64,000 nucleotides of DNA from Brachypodium distachyon (GCF_000005505.3 NC_016134.3:7484624-7548623); one strand, 5' to 3'. Shown: positions 36,901 to 48,340, counted from the first letter of the stretch. Notes: generated from the sequence alone by a model not told the origin. A program made the numbers and translations.

Positions 36901-37195
36901 ACAAAAAGCAAGTGACGCTGGAGTAGTTTAGGGGAAATTGATGAAATTAAAGAGCTTGCTTTGCAGTAACGCGGTATAGCAGAAGAGAAAAGTAACCAAG
37001 CTGTGCCCTCACCCCTGCGGCGGGAGCTGGCGCCGCGGCAGCAGCGTACGCGCAGACGGACGACGAGCGCCTGTTCCCGCGCGCGGTCTGCTGTGCTGCA
37101 CCGCGTGCGGCCCGCGAAGGGAGTATGCGGCGGCGGCCGGCGGCGAGGGGTGCGTCCGCGGAGAGGAGCAGAGTTGTGGCCGCGGCGGCATCCAT
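33907..37195 (-). CDS. CBSX: Plastid CBS-domain-pair protein, CBSX1/CBSX2-like
   Basis: The Arabidopsis relatives bind adenosine nucleotides through a CBS pair and stimulate plastid thioredoxins. Exons (minus): 37195-37013, 36570-36483, 36395-36331, 35365-35317, 34935-34877, 34312-34197, 34118-34061, 33981-33907. They join in frame to 230 residues. Residues 1-60 are Ala/Arg/Ser-rich and almost free of acidic residues, consistent with a transit peptide. CBS1 (about 68-128) includes TVGDFMTKKDNLHVVKP, HRISGFPVIDDNWKL and VGVVSDYDLLALDS. CBS2 (about 166-225) includes ISDVMTPTPLVV, KYHRLPVVNSTGKL and VGMITRGNVVRAALKI. The linker contains MFPEVDSTWKTF, a CBSX hallmark. Start: the only ATG before the transit-like sequence. 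A TC repeat sits in the leader. Which CBSX paralog it is cannot be decided here. Confidence 0.92.
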
Positions 37196-37212
37196 GGCGC
37201 GCAAGGCAAAGC

Positions 37213-37232
37213 AGAGAGAGAGAGAGAGAGAG
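37213..37232. repeat. (AG)10 microsatellite in the CBSX leader
   Basis: Ten AG units on the plus strand, read as TC on the transcript strand, 18 bp upstream of the CBSX start codon. Confidence 0.9.
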
Positions 37233-37239
37233 GGGGGGA

Positions 37240-38517
37240 TGGCGGGTGGGAAACGATATTGACGATGGATTGGACGGACGGATTTGGATTTTTATAGATT
37301 CCACTGGGGAGGGAAGAAGAAGGTGAAGCGTGTGTTGGCTTTGGGCTATCGTTCTACGTTTTGCTCCCGCGCCGAGGCTGGGTTGGACGGACAGGGACGG
37401 GAGCGGAGCATCCTCTCTTTCCTCTGTCGCCATTTTTTGTTCGCTCGTTCTAGCGTGGGAGAGGAGATTCACCAGTTACTTGCACGTGCTCGTTTACTCC
37501 ACTTTTGTTCATTTCTGGACTTCGGGTGTACTACTTCGCGGAATTCAAACCAGTTGGCTGATAGTATGATGCAACACTATTTGCGTGCACACCACACCGT
37601 AGTCAATGTTTTACTTTTCGGGGAGGATGAGTAATGAGTTTCCAGGACAGTGATGTTGTCAGGGTATCCGGCCTCAATTTTGTGTTGTTGCTTATCATCA
37701 GAAAGATCGTTCTGTTAGGTTTGTTCAATAATTTAGTAAAAAAAATGTGTGCGTCATTTAAATGCAGAGGCGAGGTGTCATTAACCACCTTTTCGAAAAA
37801 ATAGAACTGAAAGCACTTTTTCATCCCTCTCGTGTGACGTGTCACCAGCTCACCGTCAGTCTGGACCGTCCGATCTTGTATTTGGGCAAAATCTGACCGC
37901 CCATTAGTGTTCGTCCTATGGAGCAGTTGCTCCCGGAGAAAAATTGGCCGCACGGCGAGGACGTCGGACCGCGTGCTCCCCCTTTGGTAAAGTTTGGTTA
38001 CTGCTGCTTCCATGCTGCAGCCACCTCCTTCCTGCCGCAACGCAGCAGTTGATTCCTCCCTGCGGCCCGCTGCCGTCGCCGGTGCCTCTGCTGCTGCTCC
38101 CGCCGTCGTCCGTGGTCGCGGAAAGCCCGCTTCTGCGGTTTCAAAGCGAGCGAAACGGCGCACGACGCCATTGCCATGGAGAAGAGAGGCGCAAAGTCCC
38201 TGCCCCTTGCCAGAGATGACCAAGTATATCCACTTCTAGAAATACGTTGATAACAGGATGGACAAATAAAAAGACCTTTATTTAACGGCCTGGTAAGGTA
38301 CACGTGCAATATACTCCCAGTCAGGGGTGGAGGCAGGAAAATAATATAGGAAGGACCAGAATATAATTATGATTTATTAGGAAGGGTCAAAGCATAAGAA
38401 TATGAAGCTCATATGATAAAATTGCAAAAATTATACAAGGACTTAAAATAGAAATTCGAAATCATAGGGCCGCCACTTCCCAGTTCAAAGACATTCCTCT
38501 CAATGGATAATTGATCA
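37240..38517. other. Intergenic region between the CBSX and small membrane-protein genes
   Basis: A plastid-transit-like minus frame beginning MAMASCAVSLALKPQKRAF lies near 38180-38000, but I see no continuing exon. It could be a stray first exon or chance. A diverged Stowaway end (gggacggagggagta) occurs at about 36843-36857 just before the CBSX exon 1 side. Otherwise nothing is recognisable. Confidence 0.35.
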
Positions 38518-38967
38518 TTACTTATGTTGCAGCTGAAATGCCACCCCGATGATACAAACATCGGTGAAAAGAAATGCACATGCCAGTGTTGCCACCCAGC
38601 TGTGGCCGCTGCTTAGCCAAGTCATGACGACGATCCCAATGTCCACGCATCCCAACAGTATCCCGACGCAACACTGCATGCAAGTTAATCGCTCGTCGTC
38701 AGTAATCAACAATAAACCATGAATATTATTATGTACTCCGTCTCATATTAAATGACTTTCTATTTTAATGTTTTAATAATGTACGTGCGTACATACCGCA
38801 CGCCCCATCCTTTCGGCTTCGTTCTCTAAGAACATGTTGGTGTGTGCCGGCGCCTGAAGCTGCGCTGCTGCTGCTGCTGCTTCAGGCTGCTGGACGACGG
38901 TGGTGGGGCCTGTCTCGAGGTCGACGCCCACAACGGCAATGCTGCTCCTGGACGACGATCCTCCCAT
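38518..38967 (-). CDS. Small two-exon membrane protein, unknown function
   Basis: I do not recognise this family. Exon 1 is 38967-38797 and exon 2 is 38673-38518, joined at an in-frame GT/AG boundary to give 108 residues. The donor (gcg|gtatgt) and acceptor (gcatgcag|tgt) are both good matches to plant sites. The first half is hydrophilic, with an alanine run and ERMGRA just before the junction. The second half is two predicted membrane spans, about 60-76 (GILLGCVDIGIVVMTWL) and 84-104 (WVATLACAFLFTDVCIIGVA). The short cysteine-rich start of exon 2 (CC) could be lipidated. A TATA-like sequence lies about 160 bp upstream. Two matched splice sites and a hydropathy pattern that only appears after splicing argue for a real gene, but expression evidence is lacking. 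Confidence 0.6.
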
Positions 38968-39126
38968 CTCGATGATCGATCGGTCGATCACACCAGATCT
39001 GTATATACGGATGGATCGACGCTTCAACTAGCTAGTTTAATCGAGGAGTTGAATCGATTCGATCGACCTAGCTAATCGCTAAGTTGTGTGTGCTATGAGT
39101 TCGGTTGATATGTCGAACTAGCTGTC

Positions 39127-39135
39127 TAATATAAA
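39127..39135 (-). promoter_or_regulatory. Candidate TATA box of the small membrane-protein gene
   Basis: The minus strand reads tttatatta here, about 160 bp upstream of the ATG at 38967. The spacing leaves room for a leader of about 130 nt. Support is motif and position only. Confidence 0.35.
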
Positions 39136-39139
39136 GATC

Positions 39140-39999
39140 GACCCAGAGGAGGGCAGAACCCCTTCCGTACGTGTGACCTGCCAAATTCGACTCGGATTAG
39201 TACTCGTTGGTTGGTTGATCGAACGAACGAGGCTTCCCAATTCTAATCGGATTCTAAAACGTAAAAATCATACTACGGAGTAGTACTTATTCGTTGATTA
39301 AACCGCTATTTACCGGCCTGGCGGCCGGCACCGCTCCTCAAAACCGATGGCTCCCCAAAATACCTCGCGATCTCAAAGTTCCGGGCCTGATTACCATTCC
39401 CCATTAATTGTCAATCCACCTTGTTTACCAAATCCCGATTCTGATGGTCATGGCCGGCGAGCAGTCTGTTCTGACTTGCCGGCTTTCCGCCCGGCCGTCT
39501 CGTCTACCCTGTGACTGTGACAGATTCATCTTCCCCAACGACTTTTCCTCTTTGTCTCATTGATTTGAGACAACAGAACAGAAAGCAAACCTTCATTGAT
39601 ACAACAACACAAACTGCAATTCACTGACAAGGAAAGATCAACAAAGCATCGTCTCCGACGGGCGGCCGGATCGGACTCCTCCACCGGCCTACCTTCTCCT
39701 CGCCGTCGCGTGAGAGTTCCGACGGGTGGCCCTCGACGATGGCGGCCGCGGGGCTTCTCCTCCCCCTCGTGCATCCTCTCCGCGCGGCGTGGTGGGTGGA
39801 CGAGACAGTGGGCAGCGCAGCGGGCGGCCTGCTGCAGGATCCGGCCAGACCTGGGCCGGGAGGGCTTCTCTAGGACGGTGTGTCGGTGGCTGGGATGGAC
39901 AAAAAGTTCCAACCCCGATAACCCTAAGGAACGCTCGGTTGCTCGGCTCGGTAAGATTATTGGGGTTCGTTAGGATTAATCCCAACCAGGTTAGGTTCC
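39140..39999. other. Intergenic region, no recognisable gene
   Basis: GC-rich from 39640 to 39900, with long open frames on both strands and no domain. Probably part of decayed mobile DNA bordering the hAT-like patch. Confidence 0.4.
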
Positions 40000-40150
40000 G
40001 TTCGGTTCGGTTGGTTAAATTAACGAACGATCTTAACGAGGGCTCGCCGGCACGTTACGAGCCGAGCCGAACCAAGATTTTCAGATCGTTAATGGTAACG
40101 AGCTTAACGAACCAAGCCCTTAACGAACCGAGTAGGCTCGTTAGCCAGTC
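40000..40150. mobile_element. hAT-like terminal patch with TTAACGA motifs
   Basis: It contains repeated ttaacgaacgatcttaacga, ggtaacgagcttaacgaacc and gagtaggctcgttagccagt units. The end gctcgttagccagtccggc resembles, inverted, the agggctggacaagcttaacg end at 22971. No paired end or 8-bp duplication was located. Confidence 0.4.
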
Positions 40151-42090
40151 CGGCTTCCTCTCCTGCAGCTTGGCCCCCAGGGCGGCTGGTCGCCATGATG
40201 GATCTGGCAGGTGGCACGGCTCGGCCTTCGGTGGCGCATCTTCCTAGCGTTCTCCCGCTCTCTGGTCCTCGCGGCAGTTCTGAAAGGCGAGGCTCCGATT
40301 TGATCATTGCTGACGATGACGCGCTCGTCGGCGTCGTTAATTTGTCCCGCCTCCCATACAAATGTTGCGGGAGAAGGTCTCCCGAAGCGGACGATCACAA
40401 CACTTTTGATGTTGTTCTCTCCCTATTGTAAGATGGTGGACTTTCTGGAGCATGAGCAAACAACACATACCGAGGATTTGTTTAATAGTTGTCCGTAGCC
40501 TCTGAATTTCGATGTTTGGTGGTGGTACATGGTCATGGCATGTGGCCCTGATAATGGCACCCCCTTCATCGCGCTCGTAGACATAGGTTGGTGTTTAGGT
40601 TGTTTAATCGATGTATTCACGTATTTCATGTTTGTTAATAAATCGACAAAATTTTGCTATGGCATCATTTTGGTGCAGTGCCAAGGGTTTTAACCTCCTT
40701 TTCAGAAGAAGAAAAAAAGATGATGCCGTGATAACCCACAAGTGAAGGGGCTCAATATACTACTTTTCCATAAGTAAAGAGTTGTCTAACACTCGAACCC
40801 ACGAGGAGCCGAAGGGATTGGTTCACAGATTTGGCAAATAAATACAATAAAAACTGTAGAGTTTTTGGAGTTTATGATTTGTAATTTGTAGGGAATAAAT
40901 GGCACGTAAGTAAATAGCAGAAAATGTATCCCAATCCTCAAATCCGCCGAGTAAGCTTAAGGTGTGTTCTTATTTGAGAAAATTGTTCCCAAAGACAGTA
41001 CGGATTACTTCTACACATGACTTTTATCTGCAAAGTGCCTGATCCAATAGTCAAATCCTATTCTAAAAGGGTAGAGCCACTTTAAATTGGTGTAACAATA
41101 CATGTAAGCACACACCACTAATGATTTATTCCCACATCATTGTTACATGAGTGTAACAATACATGTAAGCACACACCACTAAATAATAACAAGACACCAT
41201 TCATAAACATAACAATCACTACGAAACTATTCCGGGGTTCCGGTATACACAAACTGCGAGGGGATCGAGTCGAATCTCGAAGAAGATGATGGTCCAACGG
41301 TGGAGATGTTGGATTGGAGATGTTGGAGATGGTGATGTAGAGATCCCTCGCTACACCGAGGAAGAGTCGATGGAGTTGATGGTGGCGTTTGCCCCACAAT
41401 GGATGCGGCGAAGCAGCCGGATCTGCCCTCACCCGGAGAACAAAGTTTTCGCCACCCCCACTATATCATAAAATTCTCGTAAAAATTGGTGGAAAGTTTT
41501 CTTTCGAGACAAAAACTACTGTAAACATGAGAAGGCGAGCTAGACGGCGCACAGGGGACAAATGGCCCCCCAACGGCACGGTCTGGCTTGTAGGGCATGC
41601 CGTGGGGTTCATCTAGGGCTGGGGCTATGTGAGACAAGTGTTGCCAAGGATATAAATGGAGATACATCTTTGTTGTTCTTTTCTTTCTACTTTCGATCTT
41701 AGGCTAGGGCATGTAATCTTAAGTTTTATTCCATAATTTAATTCGACTTGCAATCACGGAACTGGGTTTTTTTTTGTGAACTGTCGAGAGGTGTGCTTCT
41801 GAGTCTCGCATTTCTGAAGAAGTGATGCTCCTGCTAATTCATTTGTTCCATAATACTGTTTTTCTTTTGTGAAGATAGTGAATGTACTCAGGTTTTACAC
41901 ACAGTTTTCTTCGTTAGAGGCGACGTTGCATCGGCAAAGCACAACAATGGCTTAGCGGCTGGAGGGTTGTCGAGATTGACAAGATCACACTAAGCATGGA
42001 AGTCCGGAATCCATGGCCACCTTGCGGCAGCATGTCGACCCCACCATCTCTGTTGGTAATCAATCGACTAACTCTCACACTTGTTCGTGT
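40151..42090. other. Intergenic transposon-rich DNA, mostly unassigned
   Basis: No host gene found. The text gtgataacccacaagtgaag at about 40729 resembles a common start of Triticeae LTR elements. A 61-bp-period duplication lies at 41091-41182. Confidence 0.35.
41091..41182. repeat. Tandem duplication with 61-bp period
   Basis: A 31-bp sequence beginning tgtaacaatacatgtaagca is present at 41091-41121 and again, identical, at 41152-41182. Confidence 0.85.
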
Positions 42091-42094
42091 TTTT

Positions 42095-43925
42095 TCTTTC
42101 TTTTTCGAAAAAGGAAAGCTCCCCGGCCTCTGCATCAATCGATGCACACATCCAAATTTTATTAGTAGGTTGTAAAAGTCTTACAAATCACTGATCATAG
42201 ATCGTGGATACAAAAATGAGCCCGTGGAACAAGTTTAACATAGAGTCTATGCATCTAAAAGGTGACTAGTACACCGCCAACCAGCCCGGCTGAAGATATT
42301 CCGAGATACCATCTTCATACGGTTGCATCCAATATGCAATCCCGCTAATGCGCAGGAAGCAGGAATGACCAGAGACGAATCCGGTGTGTGGCTTTGAAAA
42401 TGACCTGCAAAAAATAAGGAACTTTGGATCGATAAAAACAATATTATTTATGCATTTCCAAATAACCCAACAGAAAGCCGAAACTACCATCTGAATATGA
42501 GCTTTAATATTTTTCTCAATCCCGTTAAGCTAATTCCCATGTTAGTGATCAATGTCGGTGGAGCGATTTTAAAAGCAATAAAAATAACGTGCCTGACAAT
42601 ACGAGCAAAAGGACAATGGAGAAAAAGATGTTGAATACTCTTGAATCGCAGAAACAACATTTTAAACTCCCTTACCAATTTCTCTTAGCAAGATTATCTT
42701 TCGTTAAAATAACCTTGCGATCAAGAAACCGCATGAAAATCTTCACTTTAGTGGTATTTTTAATTTCGCACAAGTATTTCCGATGAAAAACCGTATGGCC
42801 CTCCATAAAGTCCGCGTACATGGACTTTACAAAAAAAAATCTAAAAGAGAAAGACTCCAGATACAAAAAAAATGAACCAACATAAGGCGTTGTACCAAAT
42901 GTAACCATCGCAACCATCTATCACCCGACAAGTTCCGTCTAAAACTAATATTCAAAGGAACCGTCGTAAAGACTATGGCAGTAGAAACGTTTTTGTGCCG
43001 CACAATCCAGTAAATAGATGGGGTACTGAAAGGCAAGAGGTGAATCGTCCAACTAGGTATCTTCTCATAAACGAATTCCGGTCCCGTCGCCAAGGACAAA
43101 CATACCACGGTTAAAGAATTCATCCTTAACTTTCAAGAGCCCCTTCGAGAAATGGGAGTCCGTTGGGCCTGGGACAGAGTGGTGGAGTGCAAATATTTGT
43201 TCTGGATCAACTCTTGCCACATCCCATCTTCATTAAGAAGTTTCAACAACCATTTGCTGAGTAGGCACTTATTTTTAACCTTAAGGAGTTCAATGCCCAA
43301 ACCACCATGTTCCTTCGGACGACAAATAATATTCCACTTAGTCAATCTGAATTTTCTCTTATGCTCATCAGATTGCCAGAAAAAACGGGATCTATAGAAA
43401 TCTGATCTCTTACGGACCCCGACTAGAATCTCCAGGAACGATAACATAAACATTCGCATGCTGGTAAGCACCGAATTAATTAGAGTAAGGAGATCACCGT
43501 ACGAAAGCAACTTACCCTTATAGCACGCAAGCATTTTCTCAAAAAGATCATCCACCGACTTTCGTTCCTTATTAAGCAATTCATGGTGATGTATAGGGAT
43601 CCCGAGATAACAAAGTGGCCGTGTTCCCGATTCATACCCAAAGAGCCACTTGTAACTGGCTTCCTCACCCTTAGCTTTACCAAAACAAAATATTTCACTT
43701 TTATGGAAATTAATTTTTAGTCACGAGAGTTGTTAAAAAATGCAAATGATTAACTTCATGTTGACGGCTTTCTCTAAGTCGTGTTCCAAGAAGAGAATCG
43801 TATCATCAGCATATTGGAGAACCGAGACTCCTCCCTCAACGAGATGTGGGATGAGACCTCAAACTTGGCCATCCTGCTTCGCATGGCCCATTAGGATGGC
43901 CAACATATCAGCAACTTATTAGAAT
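42095..43925 (-). mobile_element. 5'-truncated, decayed LINE with reverse-transcriptase remnants
   Basis: Read on the minus strand, it starts with an RT palm block SVLQYADDTILFLEHDL near 43830-43780, carrying the YADD catalytic motif. The thumb and connection region follows (GVRKRSDFYRSRFFWQSDEH, KWNIICRPKEHGGLGIELLK, WLLKLLNEDGMWQELIQNKY), then the zf-RVT zone. It ends near 42100 in gaaaaagaaag-type A-rich sequence. Multiple stops and frameshifts break the frame. The presumed 3' tail at 42095-42140 (minus: gcagaggccggggagctttc) resembles other grass LINE tails. Confidence 0.8.
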
Positions 43926-44676
43926 GAATTCCATTGTTGACCCCCAAGTTTCAGTTTTTTGACAGCGTTGACCCCATTTAGTAAAAGTTTTGCCACAAAT
44001 GACCCCATTTAAATTTTTTTAGTAAATAAAATTCACTCAAAAAAATGCAAAATACAAATTCCATTTAACCTGTGACAGCCGATGTTGGGTTTGCCCAAGA
44101 TCAATCACATGAAGATTTAGATGCACACTCATGATAACAAGATTTTGTGCTATTGGAACCGATGCATTCATTATCGATGCTTGTTCTTACAGGTAATTTC
44201 TTATGGTACATGCAACAATTAGTTGTTAAAAAGGAAACACATTGTTTGTATAGTGGCAATAATAGAATTTTCCAGACACATGACATGATTTATAAAATTT
44301 AGTGTCTCCCTTGTTAACTTGCATATCTCTACCATTTCACAATCATATTTTGTACTCCCTTGCGATTGCCTAAATATAATTGTAGAAACATTTATATGTT
44401 CTCGTGATTCATAGGTTTAACTTTAGCTTAGAATCCTGAAGAGTTTATTCCGAGACGTCCCAATTTATCTCCATTGCAACGCACGGGCACTTAGCTAATA
44501 TTTATTAAATTTAGAACCTAAAGTGTAGTTTCGTAATTGCAGAACTAACCTGACTGTTCTTGATTAAAAGTAGGACCGCGGGTGTATTTTAATCTTTTTC
44601 TTTCATGTGGGACTAAGGAGAACGAATAGCAAATTGATGTTATTTCGGTGAATTGACGTACCGCGGAGACCAGTAC
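43926..44676. other. AT-rich intergenic stretch
   Basis: No gene or clear element found. Confidence 0.5.
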
Positions 44677-44804
44677 TCCTCCATCTCAATTTAGATTTCA
44701 TTTTAGGGTAATCCCGAATACCAAGAACTCCACCCGAGCGTGTGTATGAGGCAAAATCATACTAACTCCAATTCAAATTAAGTGTTCAGACTTAGTCTAG
44801 GGAG
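44677..44804. mobile_element. Stowaway-like MITE, 128 bp
   Basis: It begins ctcctccatctcaatttaga after a TA (44675-44676) and ends ctagggag before a TA (44805-44806). Internal arms match imperfectly (caatttaga against caaattaag). Confidence 0.5.
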
Positions 44805-44999
44805 TAATTTATTTTGCGGTTGTGCAAGTCCACGACGCAGGGGTTCTTATTTTTTAATGTTAGCAGAAGAACAACTAAAATTCTATTGAAAAATAAAGTA
44901 TGGTGACAACAACCTAATCATCATGCAGGCCTAATCCAGCTCAGTTGTTACTACTCCGAGACATTTCCAGCAATTCCATACCTCTACTGATCTGAAGGT

Positions 45000-45724
45000 G
45001 AATTAATATCTTTGGATGTCAGTTTGGAACACTTCCATTCACCTACCTTGGACTACCCATGGGGAGCACTAAGCCCAAGATTGAGGAACACCTTCCCCTA
45101 ATTCAGAGAATTGAGAAAAAGCTTACCTGCTTCTCTTCCATGCTTTCATATGGTGGAAGGCTTCAGCTTGTGACTTCCAGCATTCAACATGAGCACTTTT
45201 ATGTTACCTGTGGGAGTCATTACACAGATTGATAAATATAGTAGGCATTGCTTATGAAGAGGTCAAAACATCACCAAAAAGAATTCCCCTTTTGCTGCAT
45301 AGGAAATGAAAATATGTAGACCAAAGAAAGGTGGTCTTGGTGTCAAGAATGGGGCCACCCAAAATAAGGCACTTGTCATAAAAACATTAATAAATTTCTA
45401 AATCATGCTGATCTGCCGTGGGTTCACCTGATTTCGGAATTGCACTATCCACATGGTTCACGATTAAGGCACCCAAGCTGATGGATGTATTTGGAACACT
45501 CGTAATGATTGTGTCTTCAATAATATCATACCCTCGCTCCATAGATACCGGCAAATCTTCAAAGGAGAGCTTAATCTTGTTTTCATAGAGCTAGAAGAAA
45601 GAAATATAGCCAGTTCAAAAATTGGATAGATAGATTCAGATAGAATGGCCCGATAATTTTTGGTTATCAGTCTTGTACATACATTTTTAATTTTTAATAT
45701 ATATGTAGTGTTTCCCAAAAAAAA
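45000..45724 (+). mobile_element. LINE 3' fragment, plus strand
   Basis: Near 45040-45200 the frame reads TYLGLPMGSTKPKIEEHLPL and IQRIEKKLTCFSSMLSYGGR. This is the YLGLP...KP...GGRLQLV block of plant LINE reverse transcriptases. Later frames are broken. The copy ends in tttcccaaaaaaaa at about 45710-45723, a plausible poly-A tail. Confidence 0.75.
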
Positions 45725-46220
45725 TTATTGAAAAAAAGGAGGCCGATAGAATGGATCATAAAAGGATAATGAAAAACATAAAACCAGCCAGGCTCGAGGA
45801 GAAGGAAGCCTCCCGCCAGCTTCCAAAGTGTTGCCCCATCCCGAATCCTGGAACACTCTCTTGCCGGTGAGATGGCCAAGTTTGCAAGGTACGTCTCTTC
45901 CTTTCGCACCAAATTTCCCAGCAAACAAGGGTGTCAACTGGGCAAAGGAGCGTGCACATTTTTTGACGGCGACGACAGATAGCAGCGAGCGGAACCAATC
46001 AACAAAAAGGCGAGGCGATCGTCCCAGCACGGCGGTAGCAGCCAGCGACCAAACTCTTGCACCCAGCAGCATTCGCGCAGCAGATGGTCTCAGTTTACAT
46101 TGGAGCGAGTTAGTGGTGAGAACCTTGGACATTTCAGTGGGGGGCACGCTTCCAAACCAATGGCAGGCTCGTCCGTGAACTGTATGATGAGGTAAGCTGG
46201 GTATAAAAGTTAAAATATTA
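45725..46220. other. Intergenic, no recognisable gene
   Basis: Open frames on both strands (45725-46178) overlap one another and have no domain. The minus-strand frame at 46147-45725 has AR/LG-rich content, possibly from a decayed element. Confidence 0.4.
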
Positions 46221-46463
46221 CTCTTTACATTTCATAAAGGTTGGCGTATTTTGTTTCGTTAAGACAAAAATTTGATAACAAATTACACTATTAATATGTA
46301 AAATATATGATACAAAATCATAATTATTAGAAAGAACTTTTAAAGACGAATCTATGAATATAAATTTCATGCATGTAAAAACACATATTAACAAAGTTAT
46401 CATTGGTCAAAGCCTTGTCTTAACGAAACAAAATGCGCCAACATTTATGAAATGAAGGAAGCA
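46221..46463. mobile_element. Stowaway MITE with long terminal inverted repeats
   Basis: The left arm begins ctctttacatttcataaagg and continues ttggcgtattttgtttcgtt. The reverse complement of the right arm begins tgcttccttcatttcataaa and continues tgttggcgcattttgtttcg. Arms are about 45 bp with few mismatches. TA dinucleotides flank at 46219-46220 and 46464-46465. The middle is AT-rich and non-coding. Confidence 0.85.
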
Positions 46464-46578
46464 TATCTTTACTTAGTTGGATGAAAGAGAAAAGAAGAGA
46501 GAAAAGAAATAGGCTACTAGTTAAGAGCCAGCTGCAGCACAAGCCTCTAGAAACTATGAGAGACTAGCATGCATCTGC

Positions 46579-47727
46579 AAACGATTTGACGGTTTTCCTT
46601 ACAGTCCGGGCCCACCTGTCAGGTGGCATGTCAGACTAAACCCGACCCGTTAGCCCGTTAAACCGGCTAGTCATTTATTCCTTTTTACTTTATCCTCTCT
46701 ATTCTTCCCCTTCTTCACCTCCTGCTCCGGCCGGCCTCCACTGCCCTGGCTGCACAGGCTGCCGCCGCACGAACTGCTTCGCCGTCTCCGTCTCCATCCA
46801 ATCCACCAGCTCCTGGAACATGTCCTTAGTTATCAGCCCGCAATGGCCGCGCCCACGGTGCCGGCCACCTCATGCAGCGGCATGGCGAGCAGCTCCTCCA
46901 CGCTCGCCTCACATGAACTTTGCGAACTCAGAGTCCAGCGACGGGCCGTTCCGCAGCGGGGACCGAGGGCTCAGCAGGCGCCGGTCGAGCTGGGGCGGGT
47001 CGCCGGATCGGAGCCCATGCGGACCATCTTCGCGAAGCAATTGAATAGGAGGACGAACGCCCTGCCGTCGGCGAGGAGGTGGTTGGTGGCGACGGTCAGC
47101 GCGAACCCGCCGCACGCGAACCGGACCAGCTGCAGCACAAGGGGAGGCCCGTGTCGAAGGGGATCTGGATCAGGCCGAGGGAGCGGTCGATTTCGGCGAA
47201 GTGCTCCAGCGGCATTTCAACGAGCAGGTGGAGCGCGCCGATGGATGCGTGTGATTTGGTTCCGTATTTTCCTAACTGCTTCGCCCATGGTTAATTGTGT
47301 GCCCATCGGCGGTGGCGGTTCCATGTTGCTTACTCCCTGTTTGATAATGTTGCCCCGGGGGCACACCCGAGGACCCATACCAGAACCAGACCGACCACGA
47401 CAACCTTGTCTCCTACGGCGTCGCCATGCCTCGCCGCGCCCGGCCGCCCCCTCGCGCCGCCTGCCGTCTCCGTTGCCCTTGGCCAGCCTGCTGCCAACTC
47501 CTACCGCCGCACCGTCTAGTCACCATCGCAGCCCGTTCCGCAGCGCCGGCGAGGTGGCAGTCGGAGCATGGGAAGAAGGGGGAGAAAAGAAATGAATGGG
47601 AATAATAGGGGGCTGAGTGGATAAATTGCATGCCACGTAGGACCTTAGTGGGCTGTCGGGGTTGGGTCTGTCCGAAGTGTTACCTGACAGGTGGGCCCGG
47701 ACTGTAAGGAAAACCGTCAAATCGTTT
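46579..47727. mobile_element. Mutator-like (Pack-MULE) element, 1.15 kb
   Basis: A 44-bp sequence starting acgatttgacggttttcctt at 46581-46624 has a perfect inverted copy at 47682-47725; two more bases extend the match at each outer side. The ends are followed by GC-rich, non-self-similar DNA that includes a BAHD acyltransferase fragment. Long terminal repeats plus a carried gene piece are the signature of Pack-MULEs. I did not find a matching 9-bp target duplication, so either the flanks have diverged or the true ends lie slightly outside. No transposase is present. Confidence 0.75.
46978..47250 (-). pseudogene. Captured BAHD acyltransferase fragment
   Basis: The minus strand reads ASIGALHLLVEMPLEHFAEI, DRSLGLIQIPFDTGLPL, then in another frame PLVLQLVRFACGGFALTVAT and NHLLADGRAFVLLFNCFAKM. 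HLLADG fits the HxxxDG catalytic motif of BAHD enzymes, and FACGG matches the conserved block before it. A frameshift separates the two parts near 47140, and there is neither the N-terminus nor the DFGWG region. It is a non-functional piece carried inside the Mutator-like element. Confidence 0.75.
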
Positions 47728-48204
47728 CGGGCTTCTTGTTACATCGTGACTGTAAAAGTGTGGTTTTTCGGACAAATTAGCAAAAGAGGGGGCAGCGTGA
47801 GAAGGCTGCCTCAATATGTGTGATTTTGTGAAATTTACTCTTAAAAGAAGGTAAGAGCATCTCTAGAGATTCCACCCGGATTAGAAAAATAATCGTCAAT
47901 ATGATCGATAAGAAGCGACCCGAACATATCCCACAAAATCATTACGATTCGAAAAAAAAAATCAGAGATCCGAACTCACGAGTCGAAAATCCCAATATAG
48001 TCGGGACAGAGATACTCCTCCCCGATCTCCTTAAAAACGGCTGGCGTTCAGCCCGCGCTTTTTTTTCTTCTCTTTTCCCTCCTCTAGTCGCTGCCGTTGC
48101 CGAGCCCCGCCTCCTCTGGTCCCATCCCCGACCCAAACGGCCGCCCCAGCCGACGCCCCGACCCCGCTCCTCTCGCGCTGCCTGCTGCTCGCTTCGCTGC
48201 TGCC
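47728..48204. other. Intergenic, possible Tourist/Harbinger left end
   Basis: gagcatctctagagattcca at about 47855 resembles the left end of Tourist-type elements. I found no matching right end before the hAT-like patch and the gypsy element. No gene seen. Confidence 0.35.
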
Positions 48205-48340
48205 CTCTGTAACGATCTATGTGGTTAACGAGCGCTCGCGAGCAGTAAACGAACCGAACGGAACAGGCTTTGATGTTCGTTAAGGTTAGCAAGCATAACG
48301 AGCTGAGCTCTTAAAGTCAAGTATGCTCGTTAGCCGGGCC
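48205..48340. mobile_element. hAT-like terminal patch with TTAACGAGC motifs
   Basis: Units ggttaacgagcgctcgcgag, gttcgttaaggttagcaagc, cataacgagctgagctctta and gctcgttagccgggcctaat repeat a short palindrome-prone motif. The end resembles those at 22971 and 40150. Confidence 0.4.

Noticed and set aside
36861..37472. 203-codon minus ORF over the CBSX first exon
   Set aside because: A different frame from the transit-peptide exon; it reads through a TC microsatellite and the intron.
37998..38309. Transit-peptide-like frame MAMASCAVSLALKPQKRAF as a plastid gene first exon
   Set aside because: No downstream exon with matching splice sites was found on the minus strand before the CBSX gene, so it is not listed as a gene.
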